Below are positions 1 through 9,829 of a stretch of 25,560 nt of DNA, piece after piece; within the stretch, counting starts at the first letter, position 1; each line of letters starts with the position of its first letter. A program made the position numbers and the translations under genes. The notes under the pieces were generated by a model, which searched no databases, had not been told where the DNA came from, and saw nothing but the letters and a program-made list of their open reading frames with translations. Source of the DNA: Phoronis australis (taxonomy: Eukaryota > Phoronida > Phoronidae); contig NMRA01000412.1 of assembly GCA_002633005.1 (NCBI GenBank), positions 382,966 through 408,525 of the forward strand, in the 5' to 3' direction.

Positions 1-1682
1 CTGAGAATGAAAGACCAATAAGACAAAATGTCGGATGACAAAATACAAGTACTGTGACTTGAATAGAAAACTTACCTTAAGATTTCTCTGGAATGCAGCA
101 CTGTAGTATCTGTTTATCAGTGAGGTAGTCCGACGACGTGACTATTGTTGCCGGCTTTTATAGACTGCCCATCTCGAAACGCCTTGAACGTTTACGTAAT
201 TTTTTTTTACATGCGTGTCTCATTTCAATTTCGTCCTTTTGAGGAGGTTCATATCAAAGAAAAAATGGATGAAGTTCAAATAATGAGAATACACTGGTAT
301 ATGGTGGTGCCCTTTAGCTATGACACTTTGATGTGCGTGGTAGTAGTTAAATCTCCGTTTAATTGGGTACATGTAGGTCTAAATTGTCAATTTGGATGCT
401 TAGGCCTACTGCGAACAGGAAAGGCTGTGAACTCCTGGCAGTAGTAGAGTGTGTGACATGAGGAACACTGATTAAACGTTTAGATTCCTGTCTTAGAGTA
501 GCTAATTAACCATACTTCAACCAGAATTTAGTTTTGAACTTTTAAAAGTAAGGTAGGCCGAAGCACAAATCGGCTTCAGTTTCCGGGCGCAATGCGTTGG
601 TAGTTTCTTTCTATGAAACGCGTGTATTTTATTCGTTCGTAGTGAAGTGCACGTGTGGATATGGCTATAGTCCCGGAAACATCGCTCGCGTCACGTCAGT
701 CCGGAAATCGATAATAGAACACGCTCAAATTATTGTTGCATCGTCTACTTTTATGCCTATTGTACATGTACATGTACACACATGTATGGGAAACCTTGTG
801 CTGCCTTAGTGTGGTACCCGGTACGTTGAAAACACTAAACATGTGGATTGGTTTTGCACTGCTTTCCATAGGCTAAGCAGCAAGCAATTCGGATGGAAGT
901 CTCTCAATTTCCTTAAAAGAACAGAGCCGCGCCGGCACTCCTCATGTCCATTGTATGAATCAACTGAATGTTGAGAAGTCCGAGAAAACTGCGGTCGCAA
1001 TATCTGGCGATTACGATTGAAAACGTGCAAAATATTATTGTGTTTTATTTAAGGGGACGTTCTGGTTTTACGGCAGAAAAAATGCACTTTTGTGATAATG
1101 AGATATACATTTGAAGTCATTAGCTTTGGCCGGAGCTACTAAATAATAACATCCCTCGTGTTTTGTAATTTTATTACTAAATCACCAATTCTCGGCGTTG
1201 TCTGTCAGACATCCGATGAGTTTGCTCAAAAGTAATTCTGACCAAAAATCTGTCATTTATGCCCAGAAGAGAACATTGCGAGTATTCTTATACGCATCAC
1301 ACATCACAATAGCTAAAAAGCGATAAAGTTGGTCCGAGGCAAACATAGTATGTACGACAGGTCGCATGATTTCGCTACGAAAACCCCGTTAGTGGACTTT
1401 AAAAGGTGGGAGAAATAAAAGATTATTCCGTGCGGTCCGCAATTTAACTCCTGTTGTATGGGCGCACCCAGGGGGGAGGGCTCGGGAAGCTCATTCGAGC
1501 CTCCCTATTTGGCGTCGTGCGCAAAAATGTCCGTCGTGGCGAAACAAAATGTCCGAGTAAACCAGACAAAAGTCTACAACGTCCACAGAAATTCTGCGCG
1601 GATGTACAAATCGTAAGCCTGAACCGATTGGCCCCGTTTTTTTAGTACTCGTTGATTTTTGCCAGTAAAAGGTGATCATATA
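1..1682. other. Non-coding stretch, no supported gene
   Basis: No open frame here has a convincing ATG, coding composition or recognisable domain. The longer open frames begin at non-ATG codons and look like chance. Two small things can be seen. A strong minus-strand splice-donor consensus (CTTAAG followed by GTAAGT) lies at about 71-77, with an open frame of 22 codons before it, so a minus-strand exon may end there. A short TGTACA-type palindromic repeat lies at about 763-780. Neither is enough to call a gene. Confidence 0.5.
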
Positions 1683-2355
1683 CCGGTTTGGTAGCTTTCA
1701 GGTTATTGGTGATGAACATATGACTTCGAAAACCGTAGTTCATCTTGGCACAACTTTTCTGATATTGTGAAGGGGGTAAGTGAGTTTGGGGCACTCCTGG
1801 GCCCTTACTAAGGCCAAGAAAAGTATGATACCTACATTTGTAGACCGGGGAGACAAGGGGCTATTAGATGCACAAAGAATTTTTAAAATCGAAGACAAAA
1901 AGGTTTTCGACCAAAAAAACCTAGGCCCATATATAGTCCAGGGGTTTTTGGGGGCCTAAAAATTTTTTGTCTCCAATTACAAAAATTATTTCCCAGATGG
2001 ACGAGGAACGCCGAGAAACTAAGGCCTACCAAGTTTGAGTTCGATTGGATCATTAATGAGGTCACACGGCAAGATCAAATTTGAAAGACGTCATTTTGAG
2101 ACCTTCTTCCCGCCTAAAATTTTTTTGACAACGATTTCAAAACTTCTTTCATCGTTGAATAGCCTTTTACTTACTGACTCCGAAAACGTAAGTCGCCACT
2201 TCTGGTGAGCCCTAATAAGGTCACGGCAGACGACTAAATTTGGAAAATTGGGGGGTAGTCTGTGACGTTGACCGTAAACCTTGACCCCGCAGGAGACAGG
2301 GACCTAAAATAAGACGCATTTGAAAACTTGCCCTTAACCTTGCTTTGAAAATGTC
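1683..2355 (-). repeat. Large tandem repeat, copy A (about 673 bp)
   Basis: First of three head-to-tail copies of an unrecognised non-coding unit. It starts at the motif CCGGTTTGGTAGC and runs to the next occurrence of that motif. Copies B and C follow directly, a partial inverted copy lies at 3983-4150, and further copies (D, E) lie at 23207-24470 on the other strand. I mark copies A-C minus so that D and E are plus. A frame of about 60 codons in this orientation recurs in several copies, but it begins at different places, is broken by indels elsewhere and shows no domain, so I read it as conservation of the repeat, not of a protein. Confidence 0.85.
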
Positions 2356-3080
2356 CCGGTTTTTGTAGCTTTCAGGTTATTGGTGATGAACATATGACTT
2401 CGAAAAACCGTAGTTCATCTTGGCACAACTTTTTTGATATTGTGAAGGGGGTATATGAGTTTGGGGCATTCCTAGACCCTTACTAACGCCAAGAANGAAG
2501 GGGGTATGTGAGTTTGGGGCACTCCTGGGCCCTTACTAAGGCCAAGAAAAGTATGATACCTACATTTGTAGACCGGGAAGACAAGGGGCTATTAGATGCA
2601 CAAAGAATTTTTAAAATCGAAGACAAAAAGGTTTTCGACCAAAAAAACCTAGGCCTATAGTCCAGGGGTTTTTGGGGGCCGAAAATTTTTTGTCTCCAAT
2701 TACAAAAATTATTTCCCAGATGGACGAGGAATGCCGAGAAACTAAGGCCTACCAAGTGTGAGTTCGATTGGATCATTAATGAGGTCACACGGCAAGATCA
2801 AAGTTGAAAGACGTCATTTTGAGACCTTCTTCCCGCCTAAAATTATTTTGACAACGATTTCAAAACTTCTTTCATCGTTGGATAGCCTTTTACTTACTGA
2901 CTCCAAAAACGTAAGTCGCCACTTCTGGTGAGCCCTAATAAGTTCACGGCAGAGGACTAAATTTGGAAAATTGGGGGGGTAGTCTTTGACGCTGACCTTA
3001 AAACTTGACCCCGCAGGAGACAGGGACCTACAAATAAGACGCATTTGAAAACTTGCCCTTAACCTTGCTTTGAAAATGTC
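2356..3080 (-). repeat. Large tandem repeat, copy B, with N gap
   Basis: Second head-to-tail copy, about 725 bp. It is longer than copy A because about 50 bp (from GAAGGGGGTAT to GCCAAGAA) occurs twice, once on each side of the single N at 2496. The two versions differ at several bases. This is best explained by an assembly join between two non-identical repeat copies, so the length and copy number of this array should not be trusted. Confidence 0.85.
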
Positions 3081-3322
3081 CCAGTTTGGTAGCTTTCAGG
3101 TTATTGGTGATGAACATATGACTTCGAAAAACCGTAGTTCATCTTGGCACATCTTTTCTGATATTGTGAAGGGGGTATGTGAGTTTGGGGCACTCCTAGG
3201 ACCTTACTAAGGCCAAGAAAAGTATGATACCTACATTTGTAGGGGGGGAGACAAAGGGTTTTAGATGCACAAAGAATTTTTAAAATCGAAGACAAAAAGG
3301 TTTTCGTCCAAAAAAAACCTAA
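3081..3322 (-). repeat. Large tandem repeat, copy C, truncated
   Basis: Third head-to-tail copy, beginning CCAGTTTGGTAGC. It follows copies A and B closely for about 240 bp and stops just after the run of A at 3310-3318, where the 199-bp tandem array begins. The break falls at the position corresponding to about 1923 in copy A. Confidence 0.8.
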
Positions 3323-3325
3323 GTC

Positions 3326-3914
3326 GACTTTCAACGGTTGGGTTTTCGTCAATCGGCGGAAAACGCCGCACGACTTTGCCCTACCCCGATAATTCGAGAA
3401 TTCTACGGAGATTACGCCTCCTCAATTCAAACGTCTATTGCCGGAAAAGTAATCGTTGAAAATCAAGGCCCCTCTGTTGCTAGGTCTTCTGGCCGTTCCT
3501 CAGTAGAGGAAAAGAAAAAAATTTGACTTTCAACGGTTGGGTTTTCGTCAATCGGCGCAAAACCCCGCACGACTTTGCCCTACCCCGAAAAACCCAGAAT
3601 TTTACGGAGATTCCTCGTCCTCAATTCAAACGTCTATTGCCGAAAAACTAACAGTTGAAAATCGATGCCCCTCCGTTCCTAGGTCCTCTGGCCCACTCTC
3701 CGTAGAGGAAAAGAAATCAATTTGTCTTTCAACAGTTGGGTTTTCGTCAATCGGCGCAAAACCCTGCACCACTTTGCCCTACCCCGAAAAACCGTGAATT
3801 TTACGGAGATTCCGCCTCCTCAATTCAAACGTCTATTGCCGGAAAACTAACCCTTGAAAATGAATGCCCCTCCGTCCCTAGGTCTTCTGGCCATTCCTCA
3901 GTAGAGGAAAAGAA
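3326..3914 (+). repeat. 199-bp tandem repeat, three units
   Basis: Three direct units start with the same motif (GACTTTCAACGGTTGGG or close variants) at 3326, 3525 and 3724, giving units of 199, 199 and about 191 bp. The third is cut by the TTAGGG tract. Each unit carries an open frame of about 60 codons starting ATG GGT on the unit's own sequence, but 199 is not a multiple of three, so the frame shifts between units. No known domain is visible. It is sandwiched between copy C of the large repeat and telomere-like sequence, which suggests a composite mobile or satellite structure. Confidence 0.88.
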
Positions 3915-3980
3915 TAGGGTTAGGGTTAGGGTTAGGGTTAGGGTTAGGGATAGGGTTAGGGTTAGGGTTATTGTTAGGGT
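3915..3980 (+). repeat. Interstitial telomere-like (TTAGGG)n tract
   Basis: Eleven consecutive hexamers read TAGGGT with a few variants (TAGGGA, TATTGT), so the G-rich strand is the plus strand. TTAGGG is the ancestral animal telomere repeat. The tract is short and degenerate, which fits an old internal copy and not a chromosome end. It lies at the junction between the 199-bp array and an inverted copy of the large repeat. Confidence 0.92.
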
Positions 3981-3982
3981 CA

Positions 3983-4150
3983 AAATTACGTCTTTCAACT
4001 ATGAATTTGCCGTGTGACCTCATTAATGATCCGATCGAACTCAAACTTGGTAGGTCTTAGTTTCTCGGCATTCCTCGTCCATCTGGGAAAGAATTTTTGT
4101 AATTGGAGACAAAAAATTTTTCGGCCCCCAAAAACCCCTGGACTACAGGC
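3983..4150 (+). repeat. Partial inverted copy of the large repeat
   Basis: This segment matches the reverse complement of about 1935-2095 in copy A and the equivalent part of copy B, including the motif CCTCATTAATGATCC and the stretch around TTCCTCGTCCATCTGGGAAA. It therefore faces copies A-C, with the 199-bp array and the telomere-like tract between the two arms. Confidence 0.85.
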
Positions 4151-4189
4151 CGACGTTTTTTTTGGTGGAACACCTTATTGTCTGCAAAC

Positions 4190-4438
4190 GTACAAAAATT
4201 ATTCCTGGGATCAAAATTTTAGATATTTTCGGTGTAATGAACCTTCGGAGTAGTGAACCTTCAGAATAGTGGACTGTTGCCATTTTCAGCGATATAAGCA
4301 ACACGCAAAAATATGACCAGATAAAAATTTTGTCAAGTCATTCTCAGACTAAAAAAATCCGTCGAAGTATGTATTTAGCACGCTTGACTTGAAAGTTTGG
4401 CGGAGGGTAACGTGAGAACGTTCTTTCACACCTGACTT
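4190..4438 (-). repeat. Dispersed repeat with 16-bp minisatellite, copy 1
   Basis: Reverse-complemented, this matches about 20800-21110 over roughly 250 bp, sharing blocks such as AACGTTCTCACGTTACC, ATTTTTTATCTGGT and TTTGCGTGTTGCTTA. Its core holds two full 16-bp units (4232-4247 and 4248-4263) of the type CGAAGGTTCACTACTT, against five in the other copy. Confidence 0.8.
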
Positions 4439-4453
4439 TGGCCAAGTTCCTAG

Positions 4454-4660
4454 CGTTACCGAACGCACGCCTGGTGTTCTGGTTCCAAATCACGATGGAA
4501 TGGCCCACATGAAGCCCAGACTTGAACCCTATCGAACACCACGAATGACCAACACAACCACTGTGGCAGGTGCTTACTGACTCAGGATTGGAATGCCATT
4601 CACACAGCAAGCGTCACCAGGCTAGTGAACAACTTGCGAAGGTGTGTTGCTGTTCGTTAG
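4454..4660 (+). pseudogene. Tc1-like transposase C-terminal remnant
   Basis: The plus strand encodes broken pieces of the C-terminal part of a Tc1/mariner DDE transposase. At 4513-4539 the frame reads SPDLNPIEH, the family signature just before the last catalytic acidic residue. It is preceded by TMEWPT and an in-frame TGA at 4510, and followed two codons later by another TGA. In a shifted frame, 4586-4657 reads DWNAI, then TRLVNN, then RRCVAV before a TAG, which matches the usual transposase tail. At least one frameshift and two stops make it non-functional. The N-terminal helix-turn-helix domains and first catalytic aspartate are not visible. Confidence 0.85.
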
Positions 4661-5655
4661 TGACTAGGAATGGTTCGTCAACTGAGAAGACTATCACTGT
4701 TGTCTATCAGTCAGACTGTCACTACTACCTATAAGTCAGTTGTTCAATAAATAAGGTGTTTAAGTGTTGCCAAATTGCCATACGCTTTTATTGCCATGGA
4801 ACCAGCACTGCAAGTGCTACTGAAAAAGCTGAATGCTCAAACACTTACCACATTTAGCTACAACTGAATTTGTTACATTCCCTATGAGACCAAGCTCCCT
4901 CTTTGGAAACAAAGTTATTGGCGTTGTGTGGTATCGTTGGAAAGGGTTGTGGGTTTTTTATCGGTATGCAATATAAATTAATTGAACTAAAAATTATAAA
5001 AACACGGGCAAGTGAACACAAAATTCCAAACTTTTATTGATGTGTTTATTAGTCAAGTTACTGTGGGTAAAGGATTATTTAATTGCCATGATAGGTTATA
5101 ATTTCTCTTAAATGTCCCTTTTTATTGTTCTAAGGTTTCGGTGTTTTGCCTCAAGGAAGTGACAAATGCCCTAATTTGCATAAAATAGTTGATTGCCAAT
5201 GATGGACAATGTTTAGTTTACGATAATTAAATAAGATAACGGAGGAGGGTCATAACTCGACTAGTTTGAGTCTTGAAAGTCAAAGGGAAAAGAAGTTCTT
5301 TACGTTTTCGCTTAGCTAAGGCGCTTTGCCCCAGGCTAGTATATTTGTATATTTTTAAGCTGGTCAACGCCCTCTTGTGAAGGTTTGAGTAGTCTCAAGC
5401 CATCTTGTTATGTTTTTCTATGTCGATAATATTTTAATCTTTTAAAGATTTTAAACTTCACAAAACGATTTATTAAACATAAAATACTTAACTCTGGGGC
5501 TGCCTTTTACTAACCTAAAAACGAAAAACTCTTTTGTGGATTCGAGCTGTAAAAGCTATCTTTTAGTACGGCTTCAAACCCAAAAAGTGAACCCTGTCAC
5601 AGGAGTTTATTCTGAAATGGTACACTGTACGTTTTGTTGGAAACCTAGCCTAGTA

Positions 5656-5718
5656 AACCATCAATGCGAGCGATACGCCCCGCATCACCCATCAACGTGA
5701 GCCCCACGCCCTTTCATT
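5656..5718 (+). repeat. Imperfect 2-unit repeat, about 31-32 bp
   Basis: Units at 5656-5686 and 5687-5718 share the layout ACC(C)ATCAA, then GAGC, then ACGCCC, and a third partial ACCCATG follows. Divergence is high, so this is an old or weak duplication. Confidence 0.4.
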
Positions 5719-5835
5719 ACCCATGTACCCAAGGAACTTGAGCATTTTCATTTATACATCGCATCATAACATACTGGAAAAAAATGCCAGTTACTGACAT
5801 GGGTGAGAACTTGTTTGATTTTTACTACAATTTAA

Positions 5836-5885
5836 TTACTTATTCTTATTTATCTATTTATTTATTTATTTATTCTTGTTTATTT
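5836..5885 (+). repeat. TTTA microsatellite
   Basis: Interrupted run of TTTA/TTTC-type tetranucleotides, with the purest part TATTTATTTATTTATT. Ordinary simple sequence. Confidence 0.85.
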
Positions 5886-8800
5886 ACGCAAGTCCGTCAG
5901 CCATCATTTGCAAACTGAGCAGTTCAATGGTTGTTGTAGTTCAACAATGCTTCTCTACATCAATAGGTGTCGCCGTCTGCCCCTGATATATCTAAAGTTG
6001 ATCTAAGCGAATATTGGGTGGTGCAGAGGAATTATGGAATTAATGATGTATGTAGGGCAATAAAATACTGGCCGAAATGAATTGAAATTTTAGTGACAGA
6101 AACTGGAAATTTTTAACGTGTTTGGCTTCTGAAATTGAATTCCTCCTTAAAGTTTAGTGTAGCATCCTCGTTTCTCCGAAGAAATACGACAACCAAAACG
6201 CTGCTGCGTTGTGTTTTTTATTTCTTGACAACAGTTTTGAGTCGATGCGTGTTCTTTCAGAGTCGTAGATAATTGTCTCGAGACATTGGACAAAAGAACA
6301 AACCTGGTGCTTTACAAAATTATGATTAATGTGAGGCATTTGAAAACTGGTTTCGTCTGGACTACGGACTGAACGGGAGTACGTATGTTGACAATGCAGT
6401 CCTCACCAAGTGGAATCAACCAATACGGGTAAAGAAATGTCACAATTTGTTCCCAGAAGTGTTTTAAAATACAATGCAAGAATCAAACACTTCCCGTTAG
6501 CGAATGTTAACAAGTTTTCGTGAATCCACAAAATTGCAGTATTTCAGTTCGACAATCTGCCTTCCAAAAACTCGATATAGATTACATACTGTTATGTACT
6601 GACTCAACTTACTGAAATTACAATTGATTTCTAAGTTTGTTAAAAATGCACAGTTGTTTGAAACTTTGTTCGACTGGTTGGCTCGACTTGGCGGGTTATT
6701 AAAGCCCAACTTCAACGGAATTTTGTTACTTTAGATGTATTAGGCTAACCAAATACCCCTAACAAAGCCTTAGTAAAATAAGAAAACGCAAGTTCAATCA
6801 CGCAAGTGTAAGCCCGTCAAATGATAAATGAATGTGCCTTTTCGTGCCATGTTGGGTCACAGCGAGATCCCAGCACAAACAGCAAAAGGTCGTATTGAAC
6901 AGGGGTCAGAATAAAACACCATTGCGTGCGGGTGTTATTCGCAGCTGTTTGAATTAAAAGGTGATTCTCGCGGTGACGTAGACAAAAGCAAGCTATTACG
7001 TCTAACAGTTCGTTACTTTTGGCAATTTATGGTATTAGTGGGCTCAGAGCGATAATATTAACATACTGTAGTAACAAAATTTACCATTGAAGATAGGCTT
7101 TAAGGTCTTGGTCTTTTATCTGATAAATACCCTGGGGGTCTTTTTGAAATGAAAAAATCACGAGTCAGAATGTGCGTCTCCGAATTTAGCGCGGTATATC
7201 CGGAACACTTCAAGTATTTTAGGAGTTTCGAATTTCCCTTGGAGGTGAACGTGAGCTGCGCATGAGCGAACTGAAGTCACACGGCACTGCTCACTGTAAC
7301 TTTCTACCTTGAGAGGTAGCACTGAAGAGTTAGGCTGCGGCAGCGGCCAATTTTTCACTGCCAAAATATTAAAATCTAAGGGTAGGCCAGGCTTGGGAGC
7401 ATTTTTAGCTAAGTATTGTATGTAGGGCAAGTGGTTTGTTTGTTTGTTTGTATTTGTGAACATGTTGAGAATGAAAAAAATCCCACTTGCCCGGATGTTG
7501 CAGCACTCGTCTTCAAGATGGTGGCCCCTTGTTGCCATAGTGCATTGTTGGGTAGTGACTGAGAAATTGGCTGCGATTTCGGGTAGCCCTAAAACAAGTC
7601 AGATTTGCAAAAAAACAGTACTTTTGAACCACATTCTTGGAATAGGTATGAAATTTGCTTTCGGAACCTAATGTCCAGTTTAGTCGAGCATCGGCAGGGA
7701 AGTTGTGGTTTTGGGGTGAAAAGTACCGATTTTGCGGTTTTTGACGTTAGTTTCTTTAGCCCAGCATGGTTTTCAGTGAGAGTAAAAGGATCGAAAATAC
7801 AAGACAAATTAAAGTTTCTGTGCTCATCTGTAGGACTTGCGATGCGAAATGACACAAAACGTTTCTTTCTTTGCATGCAGTTTTTGACAGAGGGAAGAAA
7901 TGATGAAGAGTCCACTGACGACGTGTGTTCCGATAGGCAAGCCCTGTGAGAACTGTTCCCCTGAATGATTAGCCGTATGACCGAAATTCACACATGCGCG
8001 TACAACGTTCTCCTCCGAGGGGAAATTTGAGGCTTTGAAAATAATCAGGCTTCTGCTAATGCTAAGTCTAGTAAATTCCCATTGCTTTTAGCATTACCGT
8101 TGTATATATTGATTACCGCGATTATCTACGGAATTAACATGATTGTATTTAAAACCATTGTTCACTCTATTTTGCCTTTCCGCGAATTTGGAGCTGAAAG
8201 TGGATTAGCCTACTGTTTTGCATTCCTGATATCATATTGTCCCCGGTAGTTAGTCATTGTCAAGATAATAATGTAATTTATTACTATTATAAAACCATTC
8301 TAAAATCTCCTTTATCGTTCTTTCTATTTTTGAAATGAAGGTTCCTACTTTTACAAATGCGTGCTGCCATAGTATTTCCCATGTATTTAATTATAACCTC
8401 GACAATCAAAGCACATGTTCCATCATTTTATTTAAAACCATTGTGCTGTCTATCATATCTTTCTGCTAATTGTATTGTGAACATGTTCTTGTCACAAGGC
8501 TGATAACACGTAGGTTTAATTTTCACTTTTGAGAAAGAAGCCAATTGAGAGGGGTTCTGCATGATGAGACATTGGGCAACTGGGTAATGCATCGAATTAA
8601 TCGATTCCAAAAAAATTACACACCTAAAAGACTTTGGACATGGATTAGATCAACGCAGCCCCGCACTCTTGTCCCTTCAAATATTGAAAATGGCGGAATC
8701 CAACACAAAGTTTCGCACCACACAAGGTCATTGCTTCTGGAGGAGTAGAAACATGTACACGTTTATGGTACAGGCGCCTCAAAAGCCGCTGTGAGTGCGG

Positions 8801-9018
8801 GGTCCCAAAATGCGCGAGACCCGTAGCATATGATGAGTTCTGTTACGTTCTTAATCCGGCAATGATAGATGGCATAAACATGGAAATATTCTCGACAATT
8901 TTAACATCCTTAAATTGTGCTTGGCACGTTTGAAATTAGTTTCTACCAAAAGGATTTCGTAAATAGGTAGTATAATAGATAAAGCGAGCTAAATACATCT
9001 ATAAGTTACCCACATTCC

Positions 9019-9126
9019 ATGTACGTTGTGCTCATGTATTCCTTATCACCCCGGCCAACCCGCGATCGACAACGCCCGGAAGGCGATCGAGAACGAAATT
9101 TGACCCGAGAAGCGAAGCCAGGCAAG
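9019..9126 (+). CDS. Candidate small-gene exon 1 (hypothetical)
   Basis: An ATG at 9019 opens 36 codons that run without a stop straight into a strong splice donor, CAAG followed by GTGAGTAA, at 9127. The donor cuts between codons (phase 0). The next good acceptor continues the same frame for 21 more codons (9764-9829), giving a predicted protein of 57 residues. The exon-1 product starts MYVVLMYSLSP and is then very basic and rich in Arg, Glu and Asp, with no known domain. This exon is GC-richer than its surroundings and contains two copies of a GCGATCG-type motif. It may instead be a 5' UTR or a non-coding RNA exon. Confidence is low because only the splice signals and frame agreement support it. 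Confidence 0.3.
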
Positions 9127-9529
9127 GTGAGTAAATTTCATGAATTTTTGTTGTTTTTACCTCCAGTGTGAAAACAGAGACATATGTTCAAGGCGTAACA
9201 CATTGAGGATGGACAGGTAGAGGTTTAGGCTAGTGTCTCTTGCAATTATTGGAGAAAAGTTACGTTGACCCCAGGCATCGCATGAGCCGAATGTGATTTG
9301 TATGTCATTTTGGCAAATTGCAGTAATTTTTGGCACTAAATCAATAAATTGACCATGAAGTTATGAAGAAATGACGTGTGAAAATATAACGCAACGCTTG
9401 TTTTTTTTTTTTGTAGTTTTGGAAGGATCTCTGATTTTTCGACACTTTTCTGTTGAAAGATGCGATCGAGAACGCAAAAATAAAAGATCGGGAACGCAAA
9501 TTTGGTTTTTGTTTATGCGATCGGGAACT
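9062..9529 (+). repeat. Cluster of GCGATCGRGAACG motifs
   Basis: Five close variants of a 13-14 bp motif occur at 9062, 9083, 9462, 9485 and 9517 (GCGATCGACAACG, GCGATCGAGAACG twice, AGATCGGGAACGC, GCGATCGGGAACT). They form two groups on the same strand, one inside the candidate exon at 9019-9126 and one in the putative intron. Meaning unknown: a decayed tandem repeat or clustered protein-binding sites are both possible. Confidence 0.55.
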
Positions 9530-9763
9530 CGGCGTGGTGTGTCGAACAATAATGAACTTTATACTTGCAAAACGTAAAAAAGTTACAAAATAAGCGTGAT
9601 GAAATGAATTAATCACATTTTGCTTCATTACTGTGTTACTTTCGTATCAAAACTAGACAATAGCATAGCATATTACCATTAAATGGCCATGAGCACTACA
9701 TGTACATCAAGCATGCTATTTTAGTTATAGATATTTTCACAAATGAATTTATTTTCATTTCAG

Positions 9764-9829
9764 GAAACAAGTTCACTGTTACAAGATGTTACCCACGACG
9801 GTACATTCTACTCAGACGTCTACTTTTAG
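9764..9829 (+). CDS. Candidate small-gene exon 2 (hypothetical)
   Basis: Begins directly after a strong acceptor, TTTATTTTCATTTCAG at 9748-9763. In the frame set by the exon at 9019 it reads ETSSLLQDVTHDG, then acidic and aromatic residues, and stops at TAG 9827-9829. The intron would be 637 bp. The rest of the exon would be 3' UTR; I see no AATAAA within several hundred bases, so the transcript end is not supported. No family recognised. Confidence 0.28.
   Translation, partial: ETSSLLQDVTHDGTFYSDVYF

Larger units (their letters stand above)
4169..4760 (+). mobile_element. Decayed Tc1/mariner-like element
   Basis: AACACCTTATT at 4169-4179 and its exact inverse AATAAGGTGTT at 4750-4760 could be the remains of terminal inverted repeats, giving a span of about 590 bp. 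That is far shorter than an intact Tc1 element (about 1.3-2 kb), so the copy would be internally deleted. The right half holds transposase debris (separate entry). The left half overlaps a dispersed repeat with a 16-bp minisatellite. The transposase identity is firm; the inverted repeats are short and could be chance. Confidence 0.45.
4761..9018. other. Non-coding stretch with microsatellites
   Basis: I find no supported gene. Visible items are a TTTA-rich microsatellite (5836-5885), an imperfect 2-unit repeat of about 31-32 bp (5656-5718) and a short GTTT run near 7436-7452. On the minus strand 7158-7538 is an ATG-initiated frame of 126 codons beginning MATRGHHLEDECC. It shows no domain, includes the GTTT run as coding sequence, and is probably chance. 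Confidence 0.5.

Noticed and set aside
1883-4253. Recurring frames beginning MTSLMIQSNS in the large repeat
   Set aside because: The similarity comes from the repeat DNA itself; frames are broken by indels and are not preserved in copies D and E.
7158-7949. Overlapping frames on both strands, including an ATG-initiated 126-codon minus frame
   Set aside because: No recognised domain, both strands equally open, and the frame reads through a GTTT microsatellite.
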